From NCBI RefSeq assembly GCF_016100455.1, contig NZ_JACFSK010000001.1, forward strand, positions 1,736,001-1,800,000: a stretch of DNA of 64,000 nucleotides, in the 5' to 3' direction. The DNA is from Bartonella sp. M0283 (GTDB lineage Bacteria > Pseudomonadota > Alphaproteobacteria > Rhizobiales > Rhizobiaceae). Each line of letters starts with the position of its first letter. The first letter of the stretch is position 1. Shown piece after piece: positions 47,389 through 57,117 of the stretch. Under the pieces are notes generated by a model. The model saw only the letters and a program-made list of their open reading frames with translations. It was not told the origin of the DNA and did no database searches. Position numbers and translations under genes: made by a program.

Positions 47389-49437
47389 ATGTTTTGTTTT
47401 TCTTATAAATGTAAATATATTTTATTAGCGGGCATATCTGCTCTTGCGACCACTTCTCAAAGTTTTGCACAAACCGCAACAGAGCTTGAGACTATCGTAA
47501 TCGAGGGAGAAAAAAATAAATATAAAAGTCAAAAAACGCCGGCAAGTATCACCCAGATTTCTCGTCAGGACGTTGAAGATGAAGGGCTTCAGAATATAAA
47601 AGATATCGCCAACACAACACCCAATGTCGTTTTGAATGATCAAGGGTCCCAGCGTTTTACGGTAAATACCATACGCGGCATCGGTAATACAATTCGAACA
47701 AATTATTTCAACAGTTCTCTCGGTATCTACCTTGATGGAGTTCCTTTAACAACAGCCGAATTCAGCCAAAGGTTGGGAAATATTGAAAATATCGAGATTC
47801 TTCGTGGCCCTCAGGGAACCCTTTTTGGTCATAACACAGCTGCCGGCGTGATTAACCTGACCAGCCGGAAACCGGGTGACAAATCTGAATTCGATGTTGA
47901 ATCAACAGTTGGTAATCTGGGACAGCGGCAGGGAAGCATATGGTTCGGTGGCCCAATAACCGGAAAAGATTTAACTAGCACCTTATTTTTTGATTATTCC
48001 CATCGTAACGGATATACAGATTATCTCGACTCTTCAGGTACTATAGATGGTCTCGAGACGTATACCGGCTCAGGATCCATCCATTATAAACCCGACAATC
48101 AGCTTTCTATCGTTTTAAGCGGATCAATTGAACGCGTTAATCAGGGCAGTTATGCCTATCAACCATTCGATCAATATAAAAAACGTGTTCTTGATATTTC
48201 TCCTCCCAATAAAGAAGTGCGTGACAGCCAAAATATGAATGCGAACGTCACTTATGATTTTGAAAAAATGCAACTCATAGCAATTACCGGTTTTCAACAT
48301 TATGATTTATCTGCAGATCAGGATTTGAATTATAACCATATTGTTTCCACGATGGGTGGAGGAGACACGACGTCCGACGAAAAAGGTCACCAAATCAGCC
48401 AGGAATTTCGTTTAAAAGGTGAGATTGACCGACTAAGTTGGCTGGTTGGCAGTTTTTTTCTAAATGAAAGCAGTGATTATGATTATCTTTTCAATATGCA
48501 TGCATTCGGTTCCCCTTCCTTAAATGCATCCCATTATAAACGTAGAGAAATTGCCGGTTTTGGTGAAGTTACCTGGAACATTGTAGGAGGACTTGACCTG
48601 ACCACGGGTATACGTGTTTCTGATGAAAAACACGCCCTTTTAACGAATAATTCTTTTGATCAATCAGCAAGCTTTAACATGGCAACCCCGAAATATCGTA
48701 TTACCTATCGCTTTGACGATGAAAAGCTCGTTTATATATCGGCGGTCAGGGGAGCAAAATCGGGGGGTTACAATCGTATCGCGGCAGATCGTGCTTTTGA
48801 TCCGGAATATTTATGGAATTATGAAGCCGGATTGAAAACACAATGGTTTGACAAAAAGCTGACACTGAATAGCTCAATATATTACATTGATTGGAAAGAC
48901 CAGCAAGTCAGCTCATTGGTTGGTGCCAATATTGTGCAAATTGTTAATGCCGGACGTTCACATAGCAAGGGTATCGAACTTGAAGCGGACTGGCAGCCAA
49001 TCGTGGGGCTGGATCTGTCCGGTTATCTAGGGATAATTAGCGGTGAATATGACACATTTATCGGTTCTACTGGTAAAAATCTTGCCGGTAATAAATTAGT
49101 AAATACGCCCTCAACGACAGCCGGTGTTGCAGGACAATATAGATGGGCGCTTCAGTCACTTCCTTTCGATGCTTTTATGCGAGCTGAATACCACTTTATC
49201 GGTGACCAATATTTTGACGTGGACAATAAATTGGAACAGGAAGGATACGGGCTGGTCAATCTACGGATTGGTGTCGAAAAAAATGGTTTTTCGTCAACCT
49301 TGTTCGTTAAAAATCTCTTTGATAAAGATTATCGCGCCTTTGGGTATCGTGACTTTGAAAATAGTCCATTTGCCAGTAATGTAGCTGTAGCCGGGCAATC
49401 ACGTATGATTGGCGTAACACTGAAAGCCCGCTTCTAA
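47389..49437 (+). CDS. TonB-dependent siderophore receptor
   Basis: A 682-residue outer-membrane receptor. The signal peptide (ILLAGISALATTSQSFA) is followed by a TonB-box-like ETIVIEG, then a plug domain (ISRQDVEDEGLQNIKDIANT, EILRGPQGTLFGHNTAAGVINL) and a 22-strand barrel ending with the OMP C-terminal Phe in GVTLKARF. The NTIRGIGN and FGHNTAAG motifs are typical of the rhizobactin/pyochelin/citrate receptor group. Its stop overlaps the start of the permease gene at 49437. It moves ferric siderophore across the outer membrane using TonB energy. Confidence 0.92.
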   Translation: MFCFSYKCKYILLAGISALATTSQSFAQTATELETIVIEGEKNKYKSQKTPASITQISRQDVEDEGLQNIKDIANTTPNVVLNDQGSQRFTVNTIRGIGNTIRTNYFNSSLGIYLDGVPLTTAEFSQRLGNIENIEILRGPQGTLFGHNTAAGVINLTSRKPGDKSEFDVESTVGNLGQRQGSIWFGGPITGKDLTSTLFFDYSHRNGYTDYLDSSGTIDGLETYTGSGSIHYKPDNQLSIVLSGSIERVNQGSYAYQPFDQYKKRVLDISPPNKEVRDSQNMNANVTYDFEKMQLIAITGFQHYDLSADQDLNYNHIVSTMGGGDTTSDEKGHQISQEFRLKGEIDRLSWLVGSFFLNESSDYDYLFNMHAFGSPSLNASHYKRREIAGFGEVTWNIVGGLDLTTGIRVSDEKHALLTNNSFDQSASFNMATPKYRITYRFDDEKLVYISAVRGAKSGGYNRIAADRAFDPEYLWNYEAGLKTQWFDKKLTLNSSIYYIDWKDQQVSSLVGANIVQIVNAGRSHSKGIELEADWQPIVGLDLSGYLGIISGEYDTFIGSTGKNLAGNKLVNTPSTTAGVAGQYRWALQSLPFDAFMRAEYHFIGDQYFDVDNKLEQEGYGLVNLRIGVEKNGFSSTLFVKNLFDKDYRAFGYRDFENSPFASNVAVAGQSRMIGVTLKARF

Positions 49438-50648
49438 TGACAGTTGCTCAACGAACCAATGCAGGCCTTACTCTTACTGCAATAGCTATGCTTTATTTGA
49501 CTCAAGGCATACCTATGGGGCTCGCTTTTCTCGCTTTACCTGCAATATTGCGTAATCTGGGCATTTCCGCTGACTCTATCGGTATGATAGGACTTGTTAT
49601 ATTGCCTTGGTCGCTCAAAATCTTTTGGGCGCCCTTCATCGACCGATTCAGCAATAAACATATAGGTGGCCGCCGTTATTTCATTATATTGGCTCAACTG
49701 CTTACAATTATTCTCTATTCTTTTCTTATTATTATAAGTTTTATAACTTCTTCAACCGGCGTTTTATTGTCGGTTATATTTTTGATCAATCTCGTATGTG
49801 CCACTCAAGACATAGCAACAGATGGCTGGGTAATCGAATTATTGAAAGGTCCTGACCTAGCCTGGGCAAATGGTTTGCAAATCAGTGGGTTCGCTTTAGG
49901 CATGTTACTTGGCGGTTCTGTTACCTTGTTTATTTTCACCTATAGTGGATGGTCTGCGACTATTGCGATGATCATGCTTATAACACTTCTCAGCATCATT
50001 CCGGTATTTCTTGTGAAGAGTTCAAGCCCTAAACCGCCAGTAGAGATAAAACGTTACACGCCAAGTCTACGTAAATTATTGCAACGTAAAGATGTTTTTT
50101 ATATTTTATCTGTAGCAGGTCTGTTTTATTTTTCGAATACCCTAACTTCGACCATGACAGGTCCCTTTTTGATCGATAGGGGCTTCTCGTTAATTGACGT
50201 CGGCAATGTAACAGGCGTTGCTGCCTCGACAACTATTGTTGTCGGAGGCATTATCGGAGGGTGGCTAACACGGGCGTTCAACGCGAAAAAAGTAGCTGTC
50301 TTTTCAAGTTCGATTGCTGCATTAAGTTTATTTTTTTGGTGGTTTCTAGCTCTTTTACCGCAGATATCCCTAATTTCCGTTTTAGTGGTCAGCTTTATTA
50401 GCGGTTTGGCAAGTGGCATTTCATATGTAGCATTTTTTACCCTGTTCATGCATTGGTCATCATTAAAACAGGCCGGAACCGATTTCACAGCTACGCAATG
50501 CATGGAAAGCTGGACAAATAGTATTGCTGCTATTATTGCCGGTCAGATTACCGCTCACTTGGGCTTTAAAACAACTTTTTTGATTTCACCGATTCTCGGT
50601 CTCATATTTTTATGCTGGATAGCATTTGTTTTATTTAAAAAAATATAA
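49437..50648 (+). CDS. RhtX/FptX-family siderophore permease (MFS)
   Basis: A 403-residue 12-helix transporter. LYLTQGIPMGLAFLALPAIL near the N-terminus, ILPWSLKIFWAPFIDR and TDGWVIELL are signatures of the RhtX/FptX/AmpG-like group. RhtX brings rhizobactin 1021 and FptX pyochelin through the inner membrane as a single protein, replacing an ABC transporter. It is translationally coupled to the receptor gene (overlap at 49437). No siderophore biosynthesis genes are in the window, so the substrate is probably a foreign siderophore. Confidence 0.88.
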   Translation: MTVAQRTNAGLTLTAIAMLYLTQGIPMGLAFLALPAILRNLGISADSIGMIGLVILPWSLKIFWAPFIDRFSNKHIGGRRYFIILAQLLTIILYSFLIIISFITSSTGVLLSVIFLINLVCATQDIATDGWVIELLKGPDLAWANGLQISGFALGMLLGGSVTLFIFTYSGWSATIAMIMLITLLSIIPVFLVKSSSPKPPVEIKRYTPSLRKLLQRKDVFYILSVAGLFYFSNTLTSTMTGPFLIDRGFSLIDVGNVTGVAASTTIVVGGIIGGWLTRAFNAKKVAVFSSSIAALSLFFWWFLALLPQISLISVLVVSFISGLASGISYVAFFTLFMHWSSLKQAGTDFTATQCMESWTNSIAAIIAGQITAHLGFKTTFLISPILGLIFLCWIAFVLFKKI

Positions 50649-51403
50649 CGGAAAAACGTTAGGAAAAATGCAGGCGCACCGTATTTTTGTTAACAAAATC
50701 AACCTTAATAATATCAAATAACATTTTTGCCGCTTGCAACAAATTTCACTATCAGGATGCCACACGAAAACGAAAATTGCGGCGCCCGTTTTATTAAGCA
50801 ATTGAGAGTTGCAATGAGCCAAAATGACGAAAACAGGATTTGAGAAACGCGTTTTCCGCTTTAGATTGGTAAAAGTATGACCGATAATGAATAAAGGCAG
50901 AAAGGTTCAAAGCAATTACTTTTTCCCGGAAAAGAAAATGTATAATCCAGCAAGTTTTTACTAGACTTCGCCAAACAGAAAAGCCGAAACAAAAGACATA
51001 TACGCAATTTGGATTGTTCAAAAATTCGCCTCCTTGTACCTCTGTACATCAATTGTTCAGCAGTTCAGGAGCCCCATAAGAACTGCCATTCTTCATTTTT
51101 TATGCAGTTCACTTTCCAGAGCTACGGCTAAAAACATCTTCGATAGTGATATTGATAGAAACTGTATACGACCAGCCACGCACATTGAAAATGTTTATTC
51201 CTAAACAATCTTCGTCGCTCAATAGTAAGAAGATTAATGTTCTGAACCTTACTTCAATTCCTTTTCAGTCACAAACAGGAAAAACTTCTGATGACCAAAA
51301 ACAAACAAGAAGTCGCTTCCATTTTCGGTAAAATAAACGATAGTGAAAGGAATAAACAAGAGATTTCACGTATCACAGATTATTCGCATTATGGAACATT
51401 CAA
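50649..51403. other. Intergenic region with no convincing gene
   Basis: About 755 bases. Several short open frames on both strands (50631-51052 minus; 51146-51331 plus) show no recognisable domain or ribosome site. No repeat or RNA was identified. Confidence 0.55.
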
Positions 51404-51745
51404 ATGACTAAGTTTTTTTCGGAAACGCCGAGTCCACCCTATTACATCGTTGCTTTTTCTTCCCGAAGAACGGAAGGAGACAATGGTTATGCTGAAATGG
51501 CGAAGGCAATGGAAGAACTGGCGTTTCAGCAACCGGGTTGTCTTGGTGCTGAAAGTGCCCGTGGCGCTGATGGTTTTGGCATTACCAACTCGTTCTGGAA
51601 AGATGAAGCGAACTTGAAGGCTTGGAAAGCAAATGTTGACCATAAACTCGCCCAGAAACTTGGTCGGGAAATATTTTATTCCCATTATGTCATCCGCATT
51701 GCGAAAGTGGAACGTGACTACAGCTTTGAAAAAGCAGACATGTAA
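51404..51745 (+). CDS. Antibiotic biosynthesis monooxygenase (ABM) domain protein
   Basis: A 113-residue ferredoxin-like single-domain protein. YYIVAFSSRRTEGDNGYAEMA begins the ABM fold and SFWKDEANLKAWKANVDHK is the typical conserved helix-strand with the W-x-x-W/H surface. Members include cofactor-free quinol monooxygenases, haem degraders and stress proteins; this one lacks the conserved Asn and Trp of IsdG haem oxygenases as far as I can see. It is monocistronic; nearby iron genes suggest but do not prove a haem or iron link. Confidence 0.8.
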   Translation: MTKFFSETPSPPYYIVAFSSRRTEGDNGYAEMAKAMEELAFQQPGCLGAESARGADGFGITNSFWKDEANLKAWKANVDHKLAQKLGREIFYSHYVIRIAKVERDYSFEKADM

Positions 51746-52191
51746 AATTGACTGATCCATGTTCGATTTCGACTTTACATCAAGTTTTTGATGACGAACT
51801 TTGCCTCGTTTTGCAGACAAGTTAGGAAAATCGATACCAGAAAAAATAAACTAAGTTTTGTACGCTTCAACTCGTGTAGTCACAATAACAGAAATGTCTG
51901 CCACTCTGTCTTGATAAGATCGGCAGAATAGTTTCGTTCAATCGAACCGTGTTTCTTCCATCACATTAGCTTAAGTCTAAATTGTTCAAGGATAATATGT
52001 GACGCTCCTTTAGAGACCGCTTTAGAGACACCAGACTCTTTTTCTTAATTACCGATTTCTCTAAAGCGTCTCGGCGGCCCCGCGAAATATAATCAAAGAC
52101 GATTGATTAAAGGCGTCTTCCGGATTGAAATCCGCTTTTTAGGTAGAGAGAAGCCTTCGTCATTCTCGTCACGAAATATCAGTTCTAAAAG
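51746..52191. other. Intergenic region holding an inverted repeat
   Basis: 446 bases without a gene between the ABM gene and the convergent E1 gene. The inverted repeat at 52013-52072 is the only structure noticed. Confidence 0.6.
52013..52072. repeat. Inverted repeat with an internal direct repeat
   Basis: Left arm GAGACCGCTTTAGAGA (52013-52028), right arm TCTCTAAAGCGTCTC (52058-52072), perfect except for one extra C in the left arm, separated by 29 bases. The left side also has CTTTAGAGAC twice in tandem (52008-52017 and 52020-52029). It could be a transcription terminator without U-run, a regulator site or the footprint of a small mobile element. Confidence 0.6.
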
Positions 52192-54375
52192 TTACAGAGG
52201 ACAACCTTGGTCAGACATCATTTGACGTAACGTTTTTTCAATATCCGACTGATTTGCACAGGCAACTTCTTCCAGAACCTTGGAAATGCTTGGCGAGGCC
52301 TCTCCACCCAAAATTCTTTTGACCGGTTGATCCAACCAGTCAAAACAACGTCGTTGCAGTTCGTCAGCAAGCATACCACCGTAAGAAGTTCCAATTGAAC
52401 CTTGTTCAACGATGACAACATTGTTTGTTTTCTGGACAGACGCCTCAATGGTTTTCCAGTCAATACTTGCTCTATCCAGACTGCGCAAATCGATTATTTC
52501 CGCATCAATGCCCAATTTCTCGACCACATCAGTGCACTCTTTAACCATTGAAAGATAGGTTAAAATGGTGAGCATTTGCCCTTCTCGCGCAATCCGCGCT
52601 TTGCCAAAGGGAATATAATAATCAAAATCGTCAACCGGAGCAGTCCCATAGGAAGCATAAAGATCGACATGTTCAAGCACTAAAACAGGATCACGACACA
52701 ACAGTGCCGAATTCATTAGTCCTATATAGTCGAATGGTGTTGACGGAGCCAATATTCGCCACCCGACTGAAGTCGCAAAAATACCGGCAGGATCCATGGA
52801 ATGTTGAGAACCATATCCGGTTCCCATGGCTATTTTTGTGCGCAACACCAGAGGCATATCGGTTTCTCCGCCGAACATATGTCTAGCCTTGCCGATTTGA
52901 TTGAAAAGTTGATCTGCTGCAACCCACATAAAATCAGGATACATATATTCTATAACCGGAATAAATCGACCATCAGCGGCGACTCCTCCGGCAAGTCCGG
53001 TAAAAGCATTCTCGCTTATCGGTGTACCAAAAATACGATTTGGAAATCTTTCCACCAAACCACGGGTTGCACCATCCGTTCCACCATTCAAGCGGTGAAT
53101 ATCCTCTCCCATAAGAACAATTCGTTCATCTGTTTCCATTCTTCTCAACATCGTTTTCGCAACGACATCGATGAATTTCACATTTTTTTTCAATGTTCCT
53201 TTGTAAGTTTTCTCTTCTTCGAAGCGTTTTCCGTTAAATTCGCTTAAATCACCTCTTACTCCGAAATCACGAAACTGCTTGTCAGGCCATAGTGAAGGGA
53301 TAATTCTTTTTTTCCCTTCGAAATTTTCTGTAAGTTCATTTGCAACATTTTCCATCAAATCAACGCACCGCTTGCGTAGTCTGTCGACTGCCTGTTCGCC
53401 GATGATTTGACGTTTCATCAGTTCATTAGCCAATTTATCCAACGCATCGCGTTTACGCCATTCAGCCTCTTCCTGCTTTGACCGATAACCGAAAGCACTT
53501 CCCGGAAGTGGTCCACTCTGATGAAAGTAGCGATAAACATCAGCCTCGATAATGGCGGGACCATTCCCCGAGCGCATAATCCGGTTTGCCTCTTGGGCTG
53601 CGAGATAAACGGCAAGCGTGTCTGTGCCGTCAACTTTCAGTGCCGGTATTGCAAAAGCCAATCCACGTGCGGAAAGGCGTGTTTCAGCGGTTGCTTCCTC
53701 CACATTCGTGGATACAGCATATCGATTGTTTTCTATAAAAAAGCACAATGGTAATTTCCATGCCGCTGCAAGATTCATCGTTTCAAGAACCGAACCTATA
53801 TTGGTAGCACCGTCACCAAAATAGGTATAAACAACATTGTTTTTTTCGGCTTGTTTGATAGCAAATGCTGCGCCTGCAGCTATCGGCACGCCTCCGCCTA
53901 CAATTGCATTTGTTCCAAGGTTTCCGGCTTCAGCCCAGCGTAGATGCATCGAACCACCCCGCCCGCGGCAAAATCCTTGTTTCAACCCCATAATTTCTGC
54001 CAAAGTTTTTTTGGTGACGTCAAAAACGGCTGTCGGAAAGTCCTGATCAATCGCAACTCCATCCGGTTCTATGTAAGACAGTGCTTTCGCATAAAACTGG
54101 TGATGACCGCGATGAGAACCGTCGATTTCATCTCCTTTTATCATCGATATCACCGAGCCTACAGCGCCTCCCTCCTGACCAATAGCCGAATGCGCCGGAC
54201 CGTGAATAAGATCAACACGGGAAAGGTCGAGAACTTTTTCTTCGAACGCCCTGATTAAATGTTCTTGAACCAGCATCGTTTTGCCAAGTGTCGGGTCGAG
54301 AGTGTTCCAATCTTCGGCAGTTGTACTTATTTCGCGCCAAGATGATGCCGGAAGCAGATTTTTGAATGTAGGCAT
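52192..54375 (-). CDS. Thiamine-diphosphate E1 dehydrogenase, fused alpha and beta subunits
   Basis: A 727-residue fusion. Residues 1-370 are the alpha subunit with the ThDP motif GDG (187-189) to NN (216-217) and HRGHHQFYAKAL, FCRGRGGSMHL; residues about 395-727 are the beta subunit (VLMGEDIHRLNGGTDGATRGL, ENAFTGLAGGVAADG, EQGSIGTSYGGMLADEL). Such fused E1s belong to the 2-oxo-acid/acetoin dehydrogenase group. No lipoyl E2 or E3 gene is adjacent; instead two short-chain dehydrogenases precede it in the operon. GAGGAG lies before the ATG. Either it borrows E2/E3 from a housekeeping complex or it works alone on a 2-oxo acid. Substrate unknown. Confidence 0.85.
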   Translation of the reverse strand: MPTFKNLLPASSWREISTTAEDWNTLDPTLGKTMLVQEHLIRAFEEKVLDLSRVDLIHGPAHSAIGQEGGAVGSVISMIKGDEIDGSHRGHHQFYAKALSYIEPDGVAIDQDFPTAVFDVTKKTLAEIMGLKQGFCRGRGGSMHLRWAEAGNLGTNAIVGGGVPIAAGAAFAIKQAEKNNVVYTYFGDGATNIGSVLETMNLAAAWKLPLCFFIENNRYAVSTNVEEATAETRLSARGLAFAIPALKVDGTDTLAVYLAAQEANRIMRSGNGPAIIEADVYRYFHQSGPLPGSAFGYRSKQEEAEWRKRDALDKLANELMKRQIIGEQAVDRLRKRCVDLMENVANELTENFEGKKRIIPSLWPDKQFRDFGVRGDLSEFNGKRFEEEKTYKGTLKKNVKFIDVVAKTMLRRMETDERIVLMGEDIHRLNGGTDGATRGLVERFPNRIFGTPISENAFTGLAGGVAADGRFIPVIEYMYPDFMWVAADQLFNQIGKARHMFGGETDMPLVLRTKIAMGTGYGSQHSMDPAGIFATSVGWRILAPSTPFDYIGLMNSALLCRDPVLVLEHVDLYASYGTAPVDDFDYYIPFGKARIAREGQMLTILTYLSMVKECTDVVEKLGIDAEIIDLRSLDRASIDWKTIEASVQKTNNVVIVEQGSIGTSYGGMLADELQRRCFDWLDQPVKRILGGEASPSISKVLEEVACANQSDIEKTLRQMMSDQGCPL

Positions 54376-54418
54376 AGTTTAATCTCCTCATAGCTGAATT
54401 GAGCAATGGAATGGTTCA

Positions 54419-55165
54419 TCAAGCCGCTAAAAAATCGGCATCAACCGGTAAAATCGTCTCGACGATGTAGCTTGTCATTGATGAGGGTAGAAAAATAACA
54501 GGTGGTACGACCTCGGCTACCTTACTTAAGCACCCGGGCATAAAGCGGTTTATAAATCCATCAGCTCCACGGCGCCTATTCATAAGAGCAAGGCCTATAT
54601 TGCTAGTAATAACACCGGATGCAACAGCACTGACACGAATTCCATGAGGTGCAAAATCCTGCACCAAAGCTTGGGTAAGAAAGTGTATAGCCCGTTTAAA
54701 GACGATATAGGCTGTCTTTGATCCTCCCGAACCGAAACATGAGACCGGACAAAGCTTTATAACATTCCCTTTTTTCTTTTTTAAAGCCGGTACGAATGCA
54801 AGAAAAACATTGAACGCTCCTTGCAGATTGACTGCTATAATTTTATTCTGGACTTCTACTGTTTCGTTGGTATCAAAATTGGCTTGAGCAGCGATACGGG
54901 TGTTATTAACCGGAACATCAAGCCCGTTGAAATTTATTGTAAACTGTTTTGCAAAATCATTGACTGCTTTAAGATCACTTATATCAAGTACCTGACCGGT
55001 TACATCATAGCCTTCATTACGCAGGCTTTCCTCCTGCTGTGTAAGCGTGGATTTGTCAATATCGACAAGATCAGTAGATGCAGCTTGCGAGGCCATTCCG
55101 TGTGCAATTGCTGCCCCCGGGCCACCTCCGCCTCCCGTAATCAAAACATGCTTTCCTCGTAGCAT
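54419..55165 (-). CDS. Short-chain dehydrogenase/reductase with altered motifs
   Basis: A 248-residue SDR fold. The cofactor loop is TGGGGGPGAA, with Pro where TGxxxGIG has Ile; the usual NNAG is NNTR; the catalytic Tyr and Lys (YIVFK) are kept, and the Ser is probably in CPVSCFG. The end SSMTSYIVETILPVDADFLAA keeps the usual SDR layout, but other conserved places (NAVAPG as SAVASG, PEEVA as LSKVAEVV) are off. It may be a functional divergent reductase or an early-stage pseudogene. It lies 51 bases after the first SDR and 43 before the E1 gene, probably in one operon. Confidence 0.75.
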   Translation of the reverse strand: MLRGKHVLITGGGGGPGAAIAHGMASQAASTDLVDIDKSTLTQQEESLRNEGYDVTGQVLDISDLKAVNDFAKQFTINFNGLDVPVNNTRIAAQANFDTNETVEVQNKIIAVNLQGAFNVFLAFVPALKKKKGNVIKLCPVSCFGSGGSKTAYIVFKRAIHFLTQALVQDFAPHGIRVSAVASGVITSNIGLALMNRRRGADGFINRFMPGCLSKVAEVVPPVIFLPSSMTSYIVETILPVDADFLAA

Positions 55166-55216
55166 TTTTTCCCTTCACTTTTATAATCCTCCCGGCAAAC
55201 GCAATTCACCTATTCT

Positions 55217-55954
55217 CTATCCCATATAGATTCCGCCATTTACATGAATAGTTTCGCCCGTGATAAAACTTGCGGCATCACTGCATAGGAAAGCGATGAC
55301 CGTTGCAATTTCGTTCGGCTTCCCCAATCTTTTCAATGCTGAAGAATTGATAGATTCTTCAGCACGTGTTTTTAATAAATCTTTCGTCATGGCTGTTTCG
55401 ATGATGCCCGGTGCTACAGCGTTAACTCGGGTTCTGGGCCCCAGTTCTTTAGCCAAACTTCTTGTCAGACTGACCAAGGCACCTTTTGTTGCAGCATAAT
55501 GGGCATTTATTTGTGCACCGCGAAACGCTGCAACCGAAGATAAATTTACAATCGAGGAATTGTCACCCAAAAAAGTGACAACCCGACGTAAGAGGTAAAA
55601 CACGCCATCCAGATTGATTGAAATGACGTGGTGCCATTGTTCGTCATCCATTTTTTCAAAAGATAGAGCCGGATAGATTCCCGCACAGGGAACAACGAAA
55701 CCTATTGTACCATATCTCAATTTCGTGAACTTGATGAGCCTGTCATGATCATCAGGGTTCGCCACATCCACAGCAATCGTAGCAACACGGCTATCATCAG
55801 CTTTTATTGAATGGAGAAATTCTTCCAATTTTGTCTTGTCAGTATCAGCCAATAATAGATTTGCTCCATCTTCATAAAAAGTTTTAGCGACTTCACGTCC
55901 TATGCCGCCATTGGCACCTGTCAAAACCAATGTTTTATTGCTGAAGTCATACAT
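55217..55954 (-). CDS. Short-chain dehydrogenase/reductase (FabG / acetoin reductase-like)
   Basis: A 245-residue canonical SDR: TGANGGIGREVA cofactor loop, IVNLSS with the catalytic Ser, YAATKGAL with Tyr and Lys, RVNAVAPGIIET, and the C-terminal ASFITGETIHVNGG. GGGGAGG precedes the ATG. It is the first gene of a probable operon with the second SDR and the fused E1. It would interconvert a ketone/diol or hydroxy-acid pair that E1 can use; substrate is inference. Confidence 0.88.
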   Translation of the reverse strand: MYDFSNKTLVLTGANGGIGREVAKTFYEDGANLLLADTDKTKLEEFLHSIKADDSRVATIAVDVANPDDHDRLIKFTKLRYGTIGFVVPCAGIYPALSFEKMDDEQWHHVISINLDGVFYLLRRVVTFLGDNSSIVNLSSVAAFRGAQINAHYAATKGALVSLTRSLAKELGPRTRVNAVAPGIIETAMTKDLLKTRAEESINSSALKRLGKPNEIATVIAFLCSDAASFITGETIHVNGGIYMG

Positions 55955-56394
55955 ATAATTCCTCCCCGAAATGCACTGTTTTTATGAATTTTTTTATAAC
56001 TATATGGATTACTAGATATTTTAAAAATAATTTAACGGTGATATATGCACCACTTCATGAACCATGATATATTTTTTATAATATGTAAATTGGTTTATAT
56101 GTTTTATTTAAAACAATTTTTATTCATTTCTAAATATATAAAATACATTATTACAATTATTTCAGTTATTTAAATTTATTGGTTTAGGCATAAAAACAAA
56201 AAATAATTCGTTCAAGGAAATTAATGCTTTTAAAATGATATCCTTTTTTGACATATGAATATATGAATTGTCTTAACGTGCAAAAAAATTTACTTGCGAC
56301 TTGATGTTTTTTGCAAGTAAAAATTTCGTAAAAGATAAATTCTTTCCGGAGAAATTAGATATGTTTTTTCAAACATATCTTTATAGTGTTATCA
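55955..56394. other. A+T-rich intergenic region
   Basis: 440 bases between the SDR operon promoter and the 3' end of the hydroxyproline transporter operon. It is A+T-rich with no gene. CTTGCGACTTGATGTTTTTTGCAAG at about 56293-56317 can form a short stem, possibly a weak terminator. Confidence 0.5.
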
Positions 56395-57117
56395 TTAGCG
56401 AACAGACTGCAGAAAAGCGACTGTTTCCGGACGTTGTGGATTTCTGATAACTTCATCAGGCGTACCAATTTCGTGAATTTGGCCTTGGTGGAAAAAAGCC
56501 ACGCGGTTCGAAACATCTCTGGCAAAGGAAATTTCATGGGTAACAAGAACCATTGTCATTCCTTCTTCTGCAAGCAGGCGCATAGTATCCAAAACCTCAC
56601 CAACAAGTTGGGGGTCAAGAGCGGAGGTCGCCTCATCAAAAAGCATATAATCCGGTGACATGGCAAGTGCGCGGGCAATTGCCATACGTTGTTGTTGTCC
56701 ACCGGACAATTTATTCGGATACACATCAAGTTTTTTCCCCAAACCGACATGTTCCAATTGTTTGATAGCAATTTCCCTCGCTTGTTCTTTTGACATTTTC
56801 AAGACCTTACGAGGCGCCAATGAAACATTTTCTATAACAGTCAAATGCGGGAATGCATTCCATTGTTGAAAAACGATGCCGATTTTTTGTCTTAATTTGT
56901 CAAGATTGGTCGATGGAGAAAATACATCCGTACCGTCGACTTTGATCGAGCCGTTATCAATTTTTTCGAGACCGTTGATACACATCAACAGTGTCGACTT
57001 TCCTGATCCCGAACCGCCGATAACGGAAACAACTTCACCCTTGTTAACAGTCATTGAAACGCCTTTGAGAACCTTCAAGGCACCAAAGGATTTATGAACA
57101 TTATCAATCTCAATCAT
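56395..57117 (-). CDS. Amino-acid-type ABC transporter ATP-binding protein
   Basis: A 240-residue GlnQ/HisP-type ATPase. Walker A GGSGSGKST, Q-loop VFQQWNAFPHL, signature LSGGQQQR, Walker B MLFDEATSALD (Ala where most have Pro) and THEISF are present. Its start overlaps the permease stop by eight bases; last gene of the operon beginning at 61197. It drives uptake of the ligand bound by the protein encoded at 60385, likely a hydroxyproline given the embedded aconitase-X gene. Confidence 0.92.
   Translation of the reverse strand: MIEIDNVHKSFGALKVLKGVSMTVNKGEVVSVIGGSGSGKSTLLMCINGLEKIDNGSIKVDGTDVFSPSTNLDKLRQKIGIVFQQWNAFPHLTVIENVSLAPRKVLKMSKEQAREIAIKQLEHVGLGKKLDVYPNKLSGGQQQRMAIARALAMSPDYMLFDEATSALDPQLVGEVLDTMRLLAEEGMTMVLVTHEISFARDVSNRVAFFHQGQIHEIGTPDEVIRNPQRPETVAFLQSVR

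Noticed and set aside
50649..51403. Possible second insertion-sequence remnant
   Set aside because: A few words resembled transposase ends but no ordered set of motifs could be built.
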